Positions 45,309-56,545 of a stretch of DNA of 64,000 nt are shown piece by piece. The position numbers and the translations under genes are program-made. The notes beneath the pieces were generated by a model, which made no database searches, was not told where the DNA came from, and worked only from the letters and a program-made list of their open reading frames with translations. Position 1 is the first letter of the stretch; each line of letters begins with the position of its first letter. The stretch is from Ditylenchus dipsaci. Its lineage: Eukaryota; Nematoda; Chromadorea; Rhabditida; Anguinidae. The stretch is from assembly GCA_004194705.1 (NCBI GenBank), contig SADC01000951.1, positions 1 to 64,000 of the forward strand, read 5' to 3'.

Positions 45309-45494
45309 TCACATTTTTAGGGTAATCGACCTAGGCATTTGAAAATCAGAGCCATCGAGAATAGCGGCAGACCCATTATCGCTCTGACTGTGTGCACGGA
45401 AATGACCGGCGATGCCTCCTTGCTGGTCGAGAATGCGATGATTTTGGCTCTTGGTGGAAGTGAGATATTTTAGCTGATATCCGAAAGTATTCAA
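45309..45494 (-). CDS. Possible exon, unrecognised
   Basis: Following an acceptor GTTACAG the minus strand is open for 61 codons (NTFGYQLKYLTSTKSQN, GGIAGHFRAHSQSDNGSAA) with protein-like composition, ending in TAA. No partner exon identified. Confidence 0.3.
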   Translation of the reverse strand: MNTFGYQLKYLTSTKSQNHRILDQQGGIAGHFRAHSQSDNGSAAILDGSDFQMPRSITLKM

Positions 45495-46193
45495 CTGTAA
45501 CTATCTTAGCACCAAGTCGCCAGTTGTACAATGAAAATTCTCACTTCAATGGTCTGGGTTTACTAGAAAGTCATAGACGCTCTACAAACATATAACATAT
45601 AACATGATTGAGTACCATCCAGGAGCGTGAGGTACTTACCGAGGGTCGGTAAGCACCATTATACAGTTAGAATATTTTGTGAATATTTTTTTTAAATTTC
45701 GGATAGTTTCCAGGATTTCAGGTTCGATAACAAAATTTTGGGGTCAAACTCAAAATTTTATGGACTAATCTTTCAAAAAATTGCAAATTAGTTCATTTGG
45801 TCGATTTTTTTAAATTATAGTTGTGGTTTCGAAGTTATACACTATCGGCAGTCCTATTCGATAGTTAGACTGCCAATAGCTACTGCTCCAATTTGGTGAA
45901 TTATTTTTAGTCTCTATAGATTAACTGCCCGGTTTTTGTATTCTTTTTAGTGCTTTTGTAAAAAATAAAAGAAAATAAGTTTTCAACTTTCAACTTCAAC
46001 GCAAATGCAGATTGCGCAAACGCAAATTCAAAGATGGCTGAAGAGAATTATCTTACACTTGTTAGAACCATAATTTCAAAAAAGTCCTAGCTCTTTATCT
46101 ATTTGGGTACCATAAATCCTTTAGGCCTCATAGACGGACTGTAAATTCAACAATCCTCAATATTCCGACCGAGTGAGGACTACATACTCATCT

Positions 46194-46475
46194 AGTAAAT
46201 AGCCCTAGTAAATAGACAAATAGACAAGTCCAACCAAGGTGAAAACGAAACCGACCAATTTGACTACAAACTAGACAGGATTCCGCCGAACCCAGACGCC
46301 ATACTCGCAAGCCCTCTTCCTAACCCATCTGCACTGAACCTCTGGCGGGGAGCCTCGGGAACATCGATGCAGAAAAACACGCTCGCCACTTTCCAGGACG
46401 CGACCGACGCCTGGAAAGCGGGTGCAATCGAGCGCATTCCTACGACCATCACTTTTAATTTCATTAAGGCTTGAA
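46194..46475 (+). CDS. Possible C-terminal exon, unrecognised
   Basis: An 89-codon frame without an early ATG (DQFDYKLDRIPPNPDAILAS, NPSALNLWRGASGTSMQKN, QDATDAWKAGAIERIPTT) ends FNFIKA-TGA. The stretch 46280-46440 is clearly GC-richer than its surroundings. Two open minus-strand frames overlap it and cannot be excluded. Confidence 0.35.
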
Positions 46476-46479
46476 ATCA

Positions 46480-47320
46480 TTTTTTTGGTTCTGGGAACAA
46501 AAAATTTTAAGTTCAGAAAAGTTATACGAAACAACATCAGCCTAATTGCTGGGTTTGCCATTTTTTGAAAGCTTAGAGAGAATTTCAGTTAAAAGATTAA
46601 TACAACGAGGTGAAAGTATGAAGCAAATTGTTGTTCTGATTTATTTCATTGTGTTGATTTTAAAAACATGTTGCAATAAATATCTCGGATTAGATATAAT
46701 CTTGCTAATATACAATGATTTCAAGCAAGTGGACGATATATACTGTTATTTTCTTGTTTTTAATATTAAACGAAGTTCAACAAATGTAACAACAACAACT
46801 GAACGATGAGTGGTTTCAATTGCGAGCCTTCATTCTGAGTGATCGAAGCAGTGACTGAAAATGGAAGTGTCAAAAAAGTGTCAAAAAATCTCTGGGAAGG
46901 CAGAAGCAGAGATAATGCGAAAAGAGCAAAGACACAATAAAAAAACAGCTGGCTGCCTCTTTCTCACTTATTTATTTTCTAAGTGGACAAAAATGGCGCT
47001 GACACACAAGCAACCACATTTCATGTCTAGTCTTATTCTTTCATGACGCGATAAGACTGGCTCGTGAGTGAATCGATTCTATTGCTATTTTCTTATTTCA
47101 GGTCCGAATAGAAGTCTCGAATTAGTGTCAGCAATTTCGACAACTAATATTATTTTAAAATGGTCAAAGTGGAAATAGAGTCACTGTTAAAGGTCCCGAC
47201 AGAATGTTGCCAGCGACCCACTTCGGCAGGTAAATTAGAAATAATGTTTTGTGAAAATAAAATATGTGATCAAAAAAAAACTTTTATAGTTGACTGTAAA
47301 GTACTATAAATTACACTATT
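46480..47320. other. No supported gene
   Basis: A hydrophobic start (MKQIVVLIYFIVLILKTCC, from 46618) could be a signal peptide, but the rest of its frame gives no support. A TTTCAG acceptor at 47101 precedes a short frame (MVKVEIESLLKVPTECC) ending at a possible donor at 47229. Confidence 0.35.
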
Positions 47321-47695
47321 CTAAATTTTGGTCTGTTTTTGTGGGAAAACCGTAGTTCTTAGCTTTTTCAACGTGAATTCAGATAAATTACACGTTAAAT
47401 CGGAAATTACGGTTTTCCCAGGTTGAAAAGCGTTAAAAATCAGAAATTTCAAATCGAACAACAAGAAAACAATGGCCAGCAGATTGGTGAATGGACTCTT
47501 GGTCGGCGCAACCGCATCGGTGTTGCTTTTCTGATTTCCGCATATGAAAAGTTCCGCCTCCCAAACAGAAGCTCCGTTTGGACATTCATTGAGTAGCATC
47601 TCTTGTGAAGAAAATTGTGAAATAAGGGCGTTGATATCGTTAAAAACTTTTGATGCAGTTGAAAAATACAGAAACCACGGGGCTACTCTGGTTTA
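47321..47695 (-). CDS. Possible coding stretch, unrecognised
   Basis: The minus-strand frame is open from about 47695 and reads KVFNDINALISQFSSQEM, LLNECPNGASVWEAELFICG and NTDAVAPTKSPFTNLLAIVF. The sequence is protein-like to about 47460 and then turns into AT-rich low-support sequence before TAA. The internal ATG is at 47597-47599. A poly-C tract (47706-47728) lies just upstream. Confidence 0.35.
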
Positions 47696-48115
47696 TCACA
47701 CACCTCCTCCCCCCCCCCCCCCCCCCAAGCACGTTAAATTTTGTTTTTTTCAATTTTATTCCTGGAAGTGGCTTCTAGGGATGAAAACATGGAAGGAATC
47801 GATTTTGATTGCCAGAAAATCAGAAAGCGGCATTTGTTGCCTGTAAAAATGCAAACAATGATATCTAACAATATCTGAGCTATGTGATTGTGCGCATCTC
47901 AACTCCAAGCCCCTTCATGCATCCAGAAGAGTGCATCCACACTCTGATTTAATAAAAAGGCCAAATTTTGAAAATTTTTCCTGATAGTTCTCTTAAGTTC
48001 GTTTTCCGACAATGATCGCATATTTCAAATAGTAAACACCCATTAACCTACATAAAACAACATGCTCTACAAGATAGAAGTAAATAAGAAATTGTCAAAA
48101 CTCAAGTTAACAAAA

Positions 48116-48395
48116 GTAGTACCTAAACCAAGTTTTCGCACTTCAAAGGATGCCGCCTTTGTGCCCCATACCTATGGGGCACTTTCAAAGAGAAGCCCAA
48201 AGGTATGAGAGGGTGTTAGGCTCCGCCCCTTGCAGCTGTTGTTGACCTATATCTCGATGCCCCATAGGTATTGGCCAAAAAGGGGCGGAGCCTAACACCC
48301 TCTCATACCTTTGGGCTTCTCTTTGAAAGTGCCCCATAGGTATGGGGCACAAAGGCGGCATCCTTTGAAGTGCGAAAACTTGGCTTAGGTACTAC
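48116..48395. mobile_element. Near-perfect palindromic MITE
   Basis: Arms of about 118 bp (GTAGTACCTAA(A/G)CCAAG through CCTCTCATACC to GGAGCCTAACACC) are almost perfect inverses around a 45-bp centre. Inside each arm CCCCATA-CCTA-TGGGGC repeats the palindrome at small scale. Flanks TAACAAAA (48108-48115) and TAACAAAG (48396-48403) look like an 8-bp target duplication with one mismatch. Confidence 0.8.
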
Positions 48396-48520
48396 TAACA
48401 AAGTATGGTCCGAAAACGACGACAATATATTAAGTGAAGTAAATTTAGAGAGACAGCTATGTGCTTTGTTTGCGTTTTTCTACATTTTTTATAAAAATGT
48501 TAAAATCGAAATACTTGTAC

Positions 48521-48670
48521 TTTTGTAAAATGAGTCATAATAGTATTGCTTATTTTTAACTCTTCTTTATGTTCATTTGTCATCTGGATTTCTGCTACGG
48601 GCGTAAGATGTTCACGGTGGCCCCAAAGGCTCAACTTGTAGCTTGATTTTTCAGCTCCGTGCTGAAATCT
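48521..48670 (-). CDS. Possible internal exon, unrecognised
   Basis: A 150-nt stretch between an excellent acceptor TTCTTTTCAG and a donor GTACAAG is open in one frame: RFQHGAEKSSYKLSLWGHRE, HLTPVAEIQMTNEHKEEL, then ISNTIMTHFTK. No neighbouring exons found. Confidence 0.35.
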
Positions 48671-48834
48671 CTGAAAAGAATTAGTTGTAATTAGTAGCAG
48701 GGTGTCCATGCATATAGTTAAATGCAGATATTCTTGAAAATTTATCTTTTTTATTTTGGTGAAAAATGAAGTATAAAACAGGTTACATTACTCTGAATTT
48801 TGAAAAATAAAGTACATTTGACCAATATATCATC

Positions 48835-48918
48835 CAGTCGAGTCTCGATATAACGCGACCCCGATATAACGCGATATTTTTGGGGTCCCAAGGGGTCGGT
48901 TATATCGAGACTCGACTG
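48835..48918. mobile_element. 84-bp pogo-type MITE
   Basis: TIRs CAGTCGAGTCTCGATATAAC and the inverse, separated by a few bases, with an inner CGATATAACGCGA repeat. TA follows the right end. The left flank shows TC instead of TA. Confidence 0.7.
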
Positions 48919-49893
48919 TATTACAATAAATTTGTACGCCTGAAAATAGTTTTACGAGCAAATAGGGTACGCTGTGCATAAATCTGGTGTCAGAAATTCA
49001 GGATGCCTTTGTAGAAAAACCCTTCACGTCAAAAGATTTCAAAAAGACTCAAAAGAGTTAGGACGACTAGTAAACTACAAAAGCTATTTTCGACATTCTA
49101 CACCCCCACCCCCAATAAGGTTTGTGTTTCTCTACCCGGATTTTCTGAGAAAGCCAGCTGAATTTTTTTGATTCTAAGCAAAAAAAAATTTGATTCACAA
49201 GAGGGATATCATGGGTTTTTAGTCAAAATTTGAGAAATTTGAAATGGCGCCTTTCGAATTTCGATAGGATCAAGGGCTGTATAGGGAGGGGAAGGGAATA
49301 AAAGGGGGCCACTAATCACACAGGGCCCACTAACAAGAAGATGTTGAACATAGTTTTGAATACTGGGCCTACCGCATAAATAACTCTGGTATGCATGCTT
49401 TTTAATGCACCCAGAGTCACTTTCGATTGATTTGTGTCTAAGGTATGTGGGTGTGCGCATCTCAACTCGAAGCCCCTTAAGGGGGCTCACGGGAGCTTGA
49501 GAGTTAGAGATGCGCACAACCACTTACCTCAGACATGATTCCGAGAAGTACTCTTGATCATAAATGCATATAGAGTCAATTTTTGCTACGCCCCGAGTTG
49601 AAAAACATGGTAAGACAGCCTAAGATTACATTTATGTTCTTTTCTAACATTGTGCCATAAAAGTGGCCCCCTTTTATTCCCTTCCCCTCACAATAAAGAC
49701 AAAGAAATGCCTTCAGGGCGGGTTTCGGGTCAGGGTTTTCAGCTCCGAAAATTTCGGGTCAGGGTTTTGGGATTGTTCAGAAAAATTCAGGACCCTGACA
49801 GCGCCCTGGTCAGAATTTTAGGGTTTAAATTGATTGCGTTCTTTTATAAGTGATGCTGTTCTCTGGTAGTTTTTATCTTGTTGGCGAATACTC

Positions 49894-50150
49894 GGCACTA
49901 CCAGAAATTAACACAATTGATTATAGCACAAATTGATTATAACACAGATTAGTTCTCATGGGCTCTTGAGAAATATTTGTATCCGTGTCTGCATTCTTAT
50001 CCGTAACACATACCGTAAACGCGGCTTGCTATTACATACAATTTATTACGCAAACACGGCTCATTGTGGCCGAAAACTCGGTCTAGTTATAACCAATTGT
50101 GTCATAATCAATTTGTGCTATAATCAATTGTGTTAATTTCTGGTAGTGCC
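49894..50150. mobile_element. hAT-type MITE with 50-bp TIRs
   Basis: TIRs GGCACTACCAGAAATTAAC and onward are nearly perfect inverses over about 50 bp, with CAATTGATTATAGCACAAA words. Flanking GAATACTC (49886-49893) and GAATGCTC (50151-50158) are an 8-bp duplication with one mismatch. Confidence 0.85.
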
Positions 50151-50354
50151 GAATGCTCACAAGCGAAAAAGGGTTTCTGTAATGCCATTTGACATTTTGA
50201 TAGTCTTTTCACACACATCACATTTTTTTTCCCGATCGATAGTTGCGTGATAAGCTCGAGCTTCCAAATATCACTCATTTAAATTTTCTTTAGATTCACA
50301 GAGTAAATAATGTTTACCAATTATGAGTGTTTAATTAGAACACAAAATAGCAAA

Positions 50355-51020
50355 CTTCACCTAACAAGGAAACATCAACAGTGGGTAACGCTGATAAAGA
50401 TATGAGTCATATACCACTAAATAGCCCTACCCACGCTGAATCACGTAGTGTATGCCCCTGAAAGAGTTATCTTAGCACAATAAATTAAAAATCCTGACTT
50501 TTATATAAGTGTAAAGCCTTAATTATTATATTATTTTTAATTCAGTTTTCAGTCGACAGAATCCTATTATGATGCCATATTTGTGCTCAACATAGTCGAT
50601 TTACTTACGGAAATGTGATCAGAAAGATAAAATAAGGTCATCCGAAATTCGCGCTTTTTCTTAGTCCTCCCTTGTGTACCTATTTTTCCAAACCGCGGAG
50701 GGGACCAAGACAAAAACCCAAATTTTGGATGACCTTATTTTACTTTTCTGATCACATTTCCGTAAGTAAATCGACCATGCTAAGCACGAATATGACCTCA
50801 TAATTAGCATATGTTAACTAAAAACTGAATTTTTCTAACAATTTGGCTTCATACTTATATTAAAGTGAACACTTTTAATTTCTTGTGCTAAAACAACTTT
50901 TTCTGGGGTTAGCCGAAATTGCATACACCACGTGATTCCGCATCAGAAGGGCTATCGAATAGTGTATGACTCATGTGTATATATCAGCGGTACCCACTAT
51001 TGATGTTCCCTTGTAAGACT
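50355..51020. mobile_element. Foldback element
   Basis: Arms of about 300 bp (GGGAACATCAACAGTGGGT at the left, ACCCACTATTGATGTTCCC at the right; inner CGGAAATGTGATCAGAAA and its inverse) are centred near 50690. The arms are clearly diverged in places. Noncoding. Confidence 0.75.
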
Positions 51021-51644
51021 GTTGCTTTTCTTCAATGGTTTTTAGCGTGCGTTAGCGTGCTTCATGCGTTTCGCGTTCGTAAAAAGGGCTTTTTTACTGC
51101 CATTCAACATCTTATCCCATCACGCACACAAATTTTGATGCTCATTTTAAATATATCATATCCGGAAAATTTGACTTCAGGATTTGGTAAATTTCGGGTC
51201 AGGGTTCAAGGTTTTCGAAATCTACCAGGGCGGGTTTCGGGTCAGGATTTTTGGTCAATAATCGTTCAAGCGGGTCAGGGCCCTGACCCGGGCCCTGACC
51301 TGTCTTTGTCTCTACCTCCCAATACAGCCCTAAATTCCTTTAAAATTCGAAGTCGCCAATTCAAATTTTTCAAATTCTGACTAAAAAACCATGATACCCC
51401 CTATAGTTCGAAAATTTTTGTTTCTCAGAATGGGGTCGATATGATGTTATCTTCTCCATCTGATCACTCCCCATGGGGGGGGGGCTCATCACTTCATCAA
51501 TTCCTCATCAATTCCTTGTCATCAATTCCTATTATCTTATACGATGAATTCTACAGTCATCGATGTACAGTTATTGAAAATCGACTCAGAATGAGCAGGT
51601 GCCTTTGCTGGGTCATAAAAATTAAAAGTGTATTTAGAGGCATA

Positions 51645-52032
51645 TTATATAATATTGTAATGTGAAACCTGGAAAAGTTGAGGAAAAAGCAGCTGAAAAA
51701 AGTCAGCTTGTCGAAATCCATACCACCAGGAAAGAACTCGTATTTGGCCTTCTTCTTTTAAGCATGGATAATGCAAATAGTTTATAATATCCTGCACATC
51801 CAAGTCAAATGTTCCCCATATAGAAATCATATTGCAATTCATCAAATTTACATTGCTGGTCAGCGGAAAAATTTTGGTTAAAAGAAGAGAACACAAGGCA
51901 TTCCATAGTGATGCTTAGTGAATTGAACATGGCAGCAGTATAAAGACTTTTTTTACAAACTGAATTGAACATTTCTATAATCAATTGAGGGGACTCAAAG
52001 TGGGTCCCTTCTATTTCCAAATGACATCCAGA
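51645..52032 (-). pseudogene. Coding remnant, possibly F-box-associated type
   Basis: A strong acceptor TTTTTTTCAG (52033 side) opens a minus-strand frame: GCHLEIEGTHFESPQLIIEM, CKKSLYTAAMFNSLSITM to MGNI-TGA. A second frame overlapping its 3' part reads VNLMNCNMISIWGTFDLDVQ, then DIINYLHYPCLKEEG and ends at a possible donor CAG-GTTTCA. The pattern L.NC..I.I....L....I...L recalls nematode F-box-associated domains, but this is a guess from memory. Either a frameshifted gene copy or two alternative exons. Confidence 0.35.
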
Positions 52033-52136
52033 GCCTGAAAAAAATTCAGGTATCTAATGTCACAATCATTATCAGAATGTTATTAAGTCTGAAAATACTA
52101 TGATAAATATATCTTGAGTTGGAAGCTGAGTAGACG

Positions 52137-52344
52137 TTTAAAGGAACATACCCGTGCGTTTCTAAAAATTAAAGCGGGCACCAGCAAATTTTTTTGAATT
52201 CTTCCATTTTCACTCGTTTTGCGTCAAATCTAATATTGATGACCCTATACTAGTTTTCAAAACTAGGCAGAAAACTTAAAAAATCTAAAAAAAAAGTGCT
52301 GGTCTCCTTTATCTCCGTGTCGGGCACGGGTATGCCCCTTTAAA
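52137..52344. mobile_element. TTTAAA-bounded palindromic element
   Basis: Ends TTTAAAGGAACATACCCGTGC-like at the left and GCACGGGTATGCCCCTTTAAA-like at the right (imperfect inverses), with TTTAAA at 52137-52142 and 52339-52344. The same terminus design (TTAAAGGGGCAT) closes the foldback at 25733. The right TTTAAA is shared with the next element. Confidence 0.7.
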
Positions 52345-52414
52345 GGACCCTGTCTCTTCCTCATCATGGCAATTTTAAAGGTTTGAATGCGCACGGGACC
52401 ACATAATTTTGTCG

Positions 52415-52855
52415 ATTGTGTACCAACTCGTTACAAAGACTGACTCGTTACTCCAACTCGTTACAATACCAACTCGTTACACAGTACCAACTCGTTACAG
52501 GACCATACCAACTCGTCGAAAATCAATATACTCTGTCACTCCGGATTTGGACCTGTAACTTAAAAAATTGGATTATCAATTATCATTAGATTAACAATTT
52601 ACTGGGGAACAATTTATCACCGCCACTAAATTACAAATAATGATTAATCAAAACAATAAAAATATATATGAAATTATAAAAAATTAATGTTTTTATAACG
52701 AGTTGGTATGGTCCTGTAACGAGTTGTATGGTCCTGTAACGAGTTGGTATGGTCCTGTAACGAGTTGGTATGGTCCTGTAACGAGTTAATACTGTGTAAC
52801 GAGTCAGTCTTTGTAACGAGTTGGTATATTACCGTTACTGGGCCATACTAACTCG
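52415..52855. repeat. GTAACGAGTTGG word element
   Basis: Inverted blocks of CCAACTCGTTAC (52425-52520) and GTAACGAGTTGG(TA)TGGTCCT (52696-52855) flank a 170-bp AT-rich centre. The ends TACCAACTCGTTACAAAGAC and the inverse act as TIRs. A hAT-like word architecture with no coding sequence. Confidence 0.75.
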
Positions 52856-52882
52856 TTACAAAAACATTAATTTTGTCAAATA

Positions 52883-53109
52883 CCGTATTTCTTATGATAG
52901 AACGACATCCCCTACTTTAAAGGTCTGTATCTCAGAGAAAAGTGAAAAATTTCCAAAGCTGTTTATCGAGTTTTCTTAACTCCCACGAGCTCCACCAATT
53001 CTGCTTTTTAGATTTTTACCTGAAAATCTCGAGATCGACTCAAAATTTTTCTCGATTTTTTTGTGATCAAAAAATAGACCGACATGTCGTTCTATTAGAA
53101 GAAATACGG
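52883..53109. mobile_element. TA-flanked MITE, CCGTATTT family
   Basis: TIRs of about 26 bp (CCGTATTTCTTATGATAGAA at the left; the right has small differences), flanked by TA at 52881-52882 and 53110-53111. The interior shares the AACTCCCACGAGCTC block with the elements at 23515 and 58568. Confidence 0.85.
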
Positions 53110-53337
53110 TAGTTTAGGTTGGTGCACTTAGGGGGACGGGGGGGGGTGGAGTATCGCACTTGGGGTTTTACGGTTGTCCGATCTGGCATAGTAAAGCAAC
53201 CTTAAGCTCGACTAGTGAATGGTTCTTAATTTTGAGCAAATTTACAAATTTATTATCTAAACAATAAGATCGAACAAAAAAATAATCTCTATATAGTATT
53301 TGGGTCGGGTGGGTCACCATTTTTATGATTTACCAAA

Positions 53338-53720
53338 TTTTGAGCCACTTTTATAAAGAAAGTCGGTGTTGATGTTTTATAATGGAAACTGAAGAATCTC
53401 AGCTACAAAATGAGCTATTGAACAGTGGATTTTGAAAGGTTTTAGGGTCGAACTGGTCCGGACAAGCTCTCAACTCAGTGGTTTTTTAGGTGTACTTTTT
53501 CCTATTTTTTAACTTCAGACCCAATTTTGAGCCACTTTTATAAAAAAAGTCGGTGTTGATGTTTTATAATGGTGAAAACTAGAGAATGGTGAAAAATGGT
53601 GCATGATGGTGAAAACTGAAGAATCTCAGCTACAAAATGAGCTATTTAACAGTGGATTTTGAAAAGTGAACGGGTTTGAACTGCCCGGACAAGCTCAAAA
53701 CTCATTGGTTTCTCAGGTGT
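53338..53720. repeat. Tandem duplication of about 190 bp
   Basis: Two copies (53338-53490 and 53528-53720) share AGCCACTTTTATAAA, GTCGGTGTTGATGTTTTATA and CAGCTACAAAATGAGCTATT. The second has an extra run of GGTGAAAA words. Confidence 0.75.
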
Positions 53721-53857
53721 GGATTTAAGGTGGATGTTCCGGTTTAAACTCAATTTTTGGCCAGTTTTTGCCGATTAATGTCGAATATCTCTGTGGAACC
53801 CTCAAGTTCAACATCTTGGCTTCCTTTTAAGCACAATCACGTATAATCGAAATTGGA

Positions 53858-54008
53858 TAGGCGAGGATGGGCAAGGGTAGGCGAGGATAGGCGAGGGTAG
53901 GCGAGGATAGGCGAGGATGGGCAAGAGCAGGTGAGAATGGGCGAGGATGGGCGAGGATGGCGAGGGTAGGCGAGGAGAGGCGAGGATGGGCAAGGGTAGG
54001 CGAGGTAG
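53858..54008. repeat. 10-bp minisatellite
   Basis: About 15 tandem variants of GGCGAGGATG / GGCGAGGGTA, purine-rich on the plus strand. Proline/serine-rich frames on the other strand are products of the repeat. Confidence 0.9.
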
Positions 54009-54249
54009 AGTAGCTTAGTCAACAGGTAGGGTGGATGATCTACCCTAACCATTAACGCACTCGAAAGATAAATCTACCCGAACTACTAATGTACATGAAC
54101 AACTGATGTTCCCGAACAACATAGGCGCCGATAGGCGCCTGCAGACCCTAGTTTTAAATTATTATTGACAAAATGTGTGTGGTCCCGCGCGCATTCAAAA
54201 GTTTCAAATTGCCATGATATGGAAGAGACAGGGTCTTTTAAGTAATTTT

Positions 54250-55020
54250 TTCTCATTTTTATATCATCTTTTTTGATAAGTGCTGTTTTGCAGTTTAGGG
54301 CACACGTTTGATCACATACTCACTTGCACCGGGGTACCCGCTCCTAAAACTTAGGCTTTAGATGAAAAAATTTAAAAAGGAAGATCTATCAAGGCGATCA
54401 TCAAACAAGCCGGCCCCTTCCGGCGCCTGCGCACAAAGCTAGCAAGGTCGGATTGTACCATATGTGTTACACGTTTTTTGTTTATTCCTGCCAGGAACTA
54501 AAATATATGCAGAAAACACCAATAATACATAGTTTTGAAGTTTTTAGATGTCAAAATTATTTCAAAAACTGGTGGGACACTGAGTAAAGAGCCCCAAAAA
54601 TGTGAATGGGCAAGACACAAAACATTTAAAATTGAGCCTTGATATTGTTGCGTTTGAAAAGTCAATGGTTTAAATCTGTGAATGAATAAAAAGTGGCTGA
54701 ATAGTTTTTTTGCGAAATTTTGCAGTAATTTAACCGTCCTCTACCAATTCGAAACTAAAAAATTGTAGACTTTGCAGTAGACGGCAATAACACTCTTAAT
54801 TCAAATAACAATTTTTAGCGCTAGTAGCGAATAAGTACGAACACCTTTCTATATTTTTTCTTTCAAAATTTTTTTTTATCATAATTTTCAGACTTAGGCT
54901 AAGGGTAGGATATCAGGACAGGATCGAATATGTCTTACGCATTTGCACGTAATTTGGAAAAAATATTTGACTACTCTGATTAAAGTTTTAAAAAAAATTT
55001 ACCGAGGAAGGGGTTGGCAA
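54250..55020. other. No gene seen
   Basis: AT-rich with no supported frame. A TTTCAG occurs at 54886-54891 without a convincing exon after it. Confidence 0.45.
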
Positions 55021-55029
55021 TGCTAGTAA

Positions 55030-55650
55030 CATTAGCCACTTTTACGTCGATGGATAGATTATGAATCAAGAGTTGCTGGTGATCTGTTTATCGTGTTTCA
55101 GACACGACGAAAAGGATCAAAGATCAAAATTAATTCTTGATCTATCAGTCGTGTTCAGACATATCGAGTAGCTCGTGATCCACCACATCTTTTTCTTTGT
55201 TTTTTAAACTTTTCCAGAGTAGGTCGTGATCCAGACCACCTTTCTGTGTTTTATATAACTTTCGCCCAGAGAGTAACTTGTGATCCAAACTATCTTTTTC
55301 GGTTTTATTCTTCCTTTTGCCAGAGTAAATCGTGATTAAATATTTGTTTTTACAGTCTAACTTAGCCCTGAACCGGTATGATTCAGCTCTTGTCCGGGCT
55401 GATCCAGCCCTGATCCGCTCTTATTCGTCTTATCCGGTCTGAACAAGCCTTTATCCGACCTGATCTGGTCTGATGTGCGTATCACGAGTTACTCGCGCAT
55501 CTGAAACCGGATCGTTAGATCAAGAGACACTCTTGATCTATCGATCCATTTTCAGACTTGACGAGTAGGATCATAGATCAAGAGTAACTATTGATCTATT
55601 GATCCGGTTTCAGACAGACGAGTAGGATCACGAGTAACTCTTGATCCTAT
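55030..55650. repeat. GATC(A)-AGAGTAACTC word element
   Basis: Variants of GATCAAGAGT(A)ACTCTTGATC and GAGTAGGATCA recur in both orientations near both ends (55064-55160, 55490-55650), with CTGATCC(A/G)G(C/T)CTGA words in the middle. Probably another word-type noncoding element. Confidence 0.55.
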
Positions 55651-55659
55651 ACTCTATAC

Positions 55660-56420
55660 ATCGACCTGAAAGTTGCTCCAGATGATAATTCGGCATCTGT
55701 TCATAGCGTCGAATTTTGTGTCTAGAATCAAAGTCAGAATCCGCACGGTTCTGATTGCGACTTTAATATTTGAAAAACAAAAAATTATATGGCAAAAATA
55801 CCCATATATTAAGTTGAGAAAGCTGGCTGAAGATCCAAGTATTTTGTTTTTCATCCTTTCCTAATTTAACTTTCACAAAATGAAACTTCAGAAATCCACT
55901 TCTCAGTGTTTGAAACATCTGAGTAAGTGGATAATCCAAAAGACATATGGTTTCATTTTGGTCAATATATAAGTCACATAGATTGTGATTTTTAATAAGC
56001 AGCGTGGATAGATTGGCCAGCGGTGGGGTTTTGTCGAATTTTGTGACGATAAATCTGAATACAATTATGGTTGTGTATTATTTTAAAAAATAACAGCCAA
56101 TAACTGACCGATAGAGCCATTTGTTTACGGAAGAAACTGCAATTAATTCTTGACGAGTTAAAAACGCCAAAGACAAATAAATGACTTCACTAGACTGAGA
56201 ATTCATTGAAGATCAGTGTCTTAAAAATAAGGAGAAATTTGATTTTAAGAGGCATGACCGTCGCCAATAGGCATATCTTTTTTTTAGAAAAGGCGGGTAT
56301 TAGAGACTTTCAAAAACGAATTTTTTACAATTCAAATTCACTTATTGCTGTCTGCCGTTTTTAGTTATATTTTGAAAATTCATCTATTCTCTTGACCATA
56401 AAGGCTTGGCAACTTGGATT
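55660..56420. other. No gene seen
   Basis: Opposing open frames at 55654-55864 mirror each other. The remainder is AT-rich. A fragment of the GTGTCTAAGGTA repeat family begins at about 56423. Confidence 0.45.
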
Positions 56421-56545
56421 AAGGATGCGCACACCCACATACCTTAGACACAAATCACTCGAAAGTGACTCTAGATAAGAGACAGAAAGTGGAGACCAGG
56501 GATGGACATTTGTATCCTAAATAGTTGAAAATAGTCACAAATAGG

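Larger units (their letters stand above)
49200..51412. mobile_element. Nested inverted-repeat complex
   Basis: Outermost arms: 49200-49300 (ATCATGGGTTTTTAGTCAAAA to GGGCTGTATAGGGAGGGG) and 51316-51412. Inside lie a GTGTCTAAGGTA-family repeat (49337-49630) and an element bounded by GACAAAG with CGGGTCAGGG words (about 49700-49810 and 51180-51310). That element contains a TIR element at 49894-50150 and a foldback at 50355-51020. Each layer has its own inverted ends. Confidence 0.65.
52339..54242. mobile_element. Long element with GGGACCACA arms
   Basis: Inverted arms of about 80 bp (TTTAAAGGACCCTGTCTCTT, ATGGCAATTT, GAATGCGCACGGGACCACA at the left; the inverse at 54160-54242). The interior holds the GTAACGAGTTGG element, a CCGTATTT MITE, a tandem duplication and a minisatellite. 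Confidence 0.6.

Noticed and set aside
53808..54052. Proline/serine-rich proteins on the minus strand
   Set aside because: They are produced by the 10-bp minisatellite in two frames.
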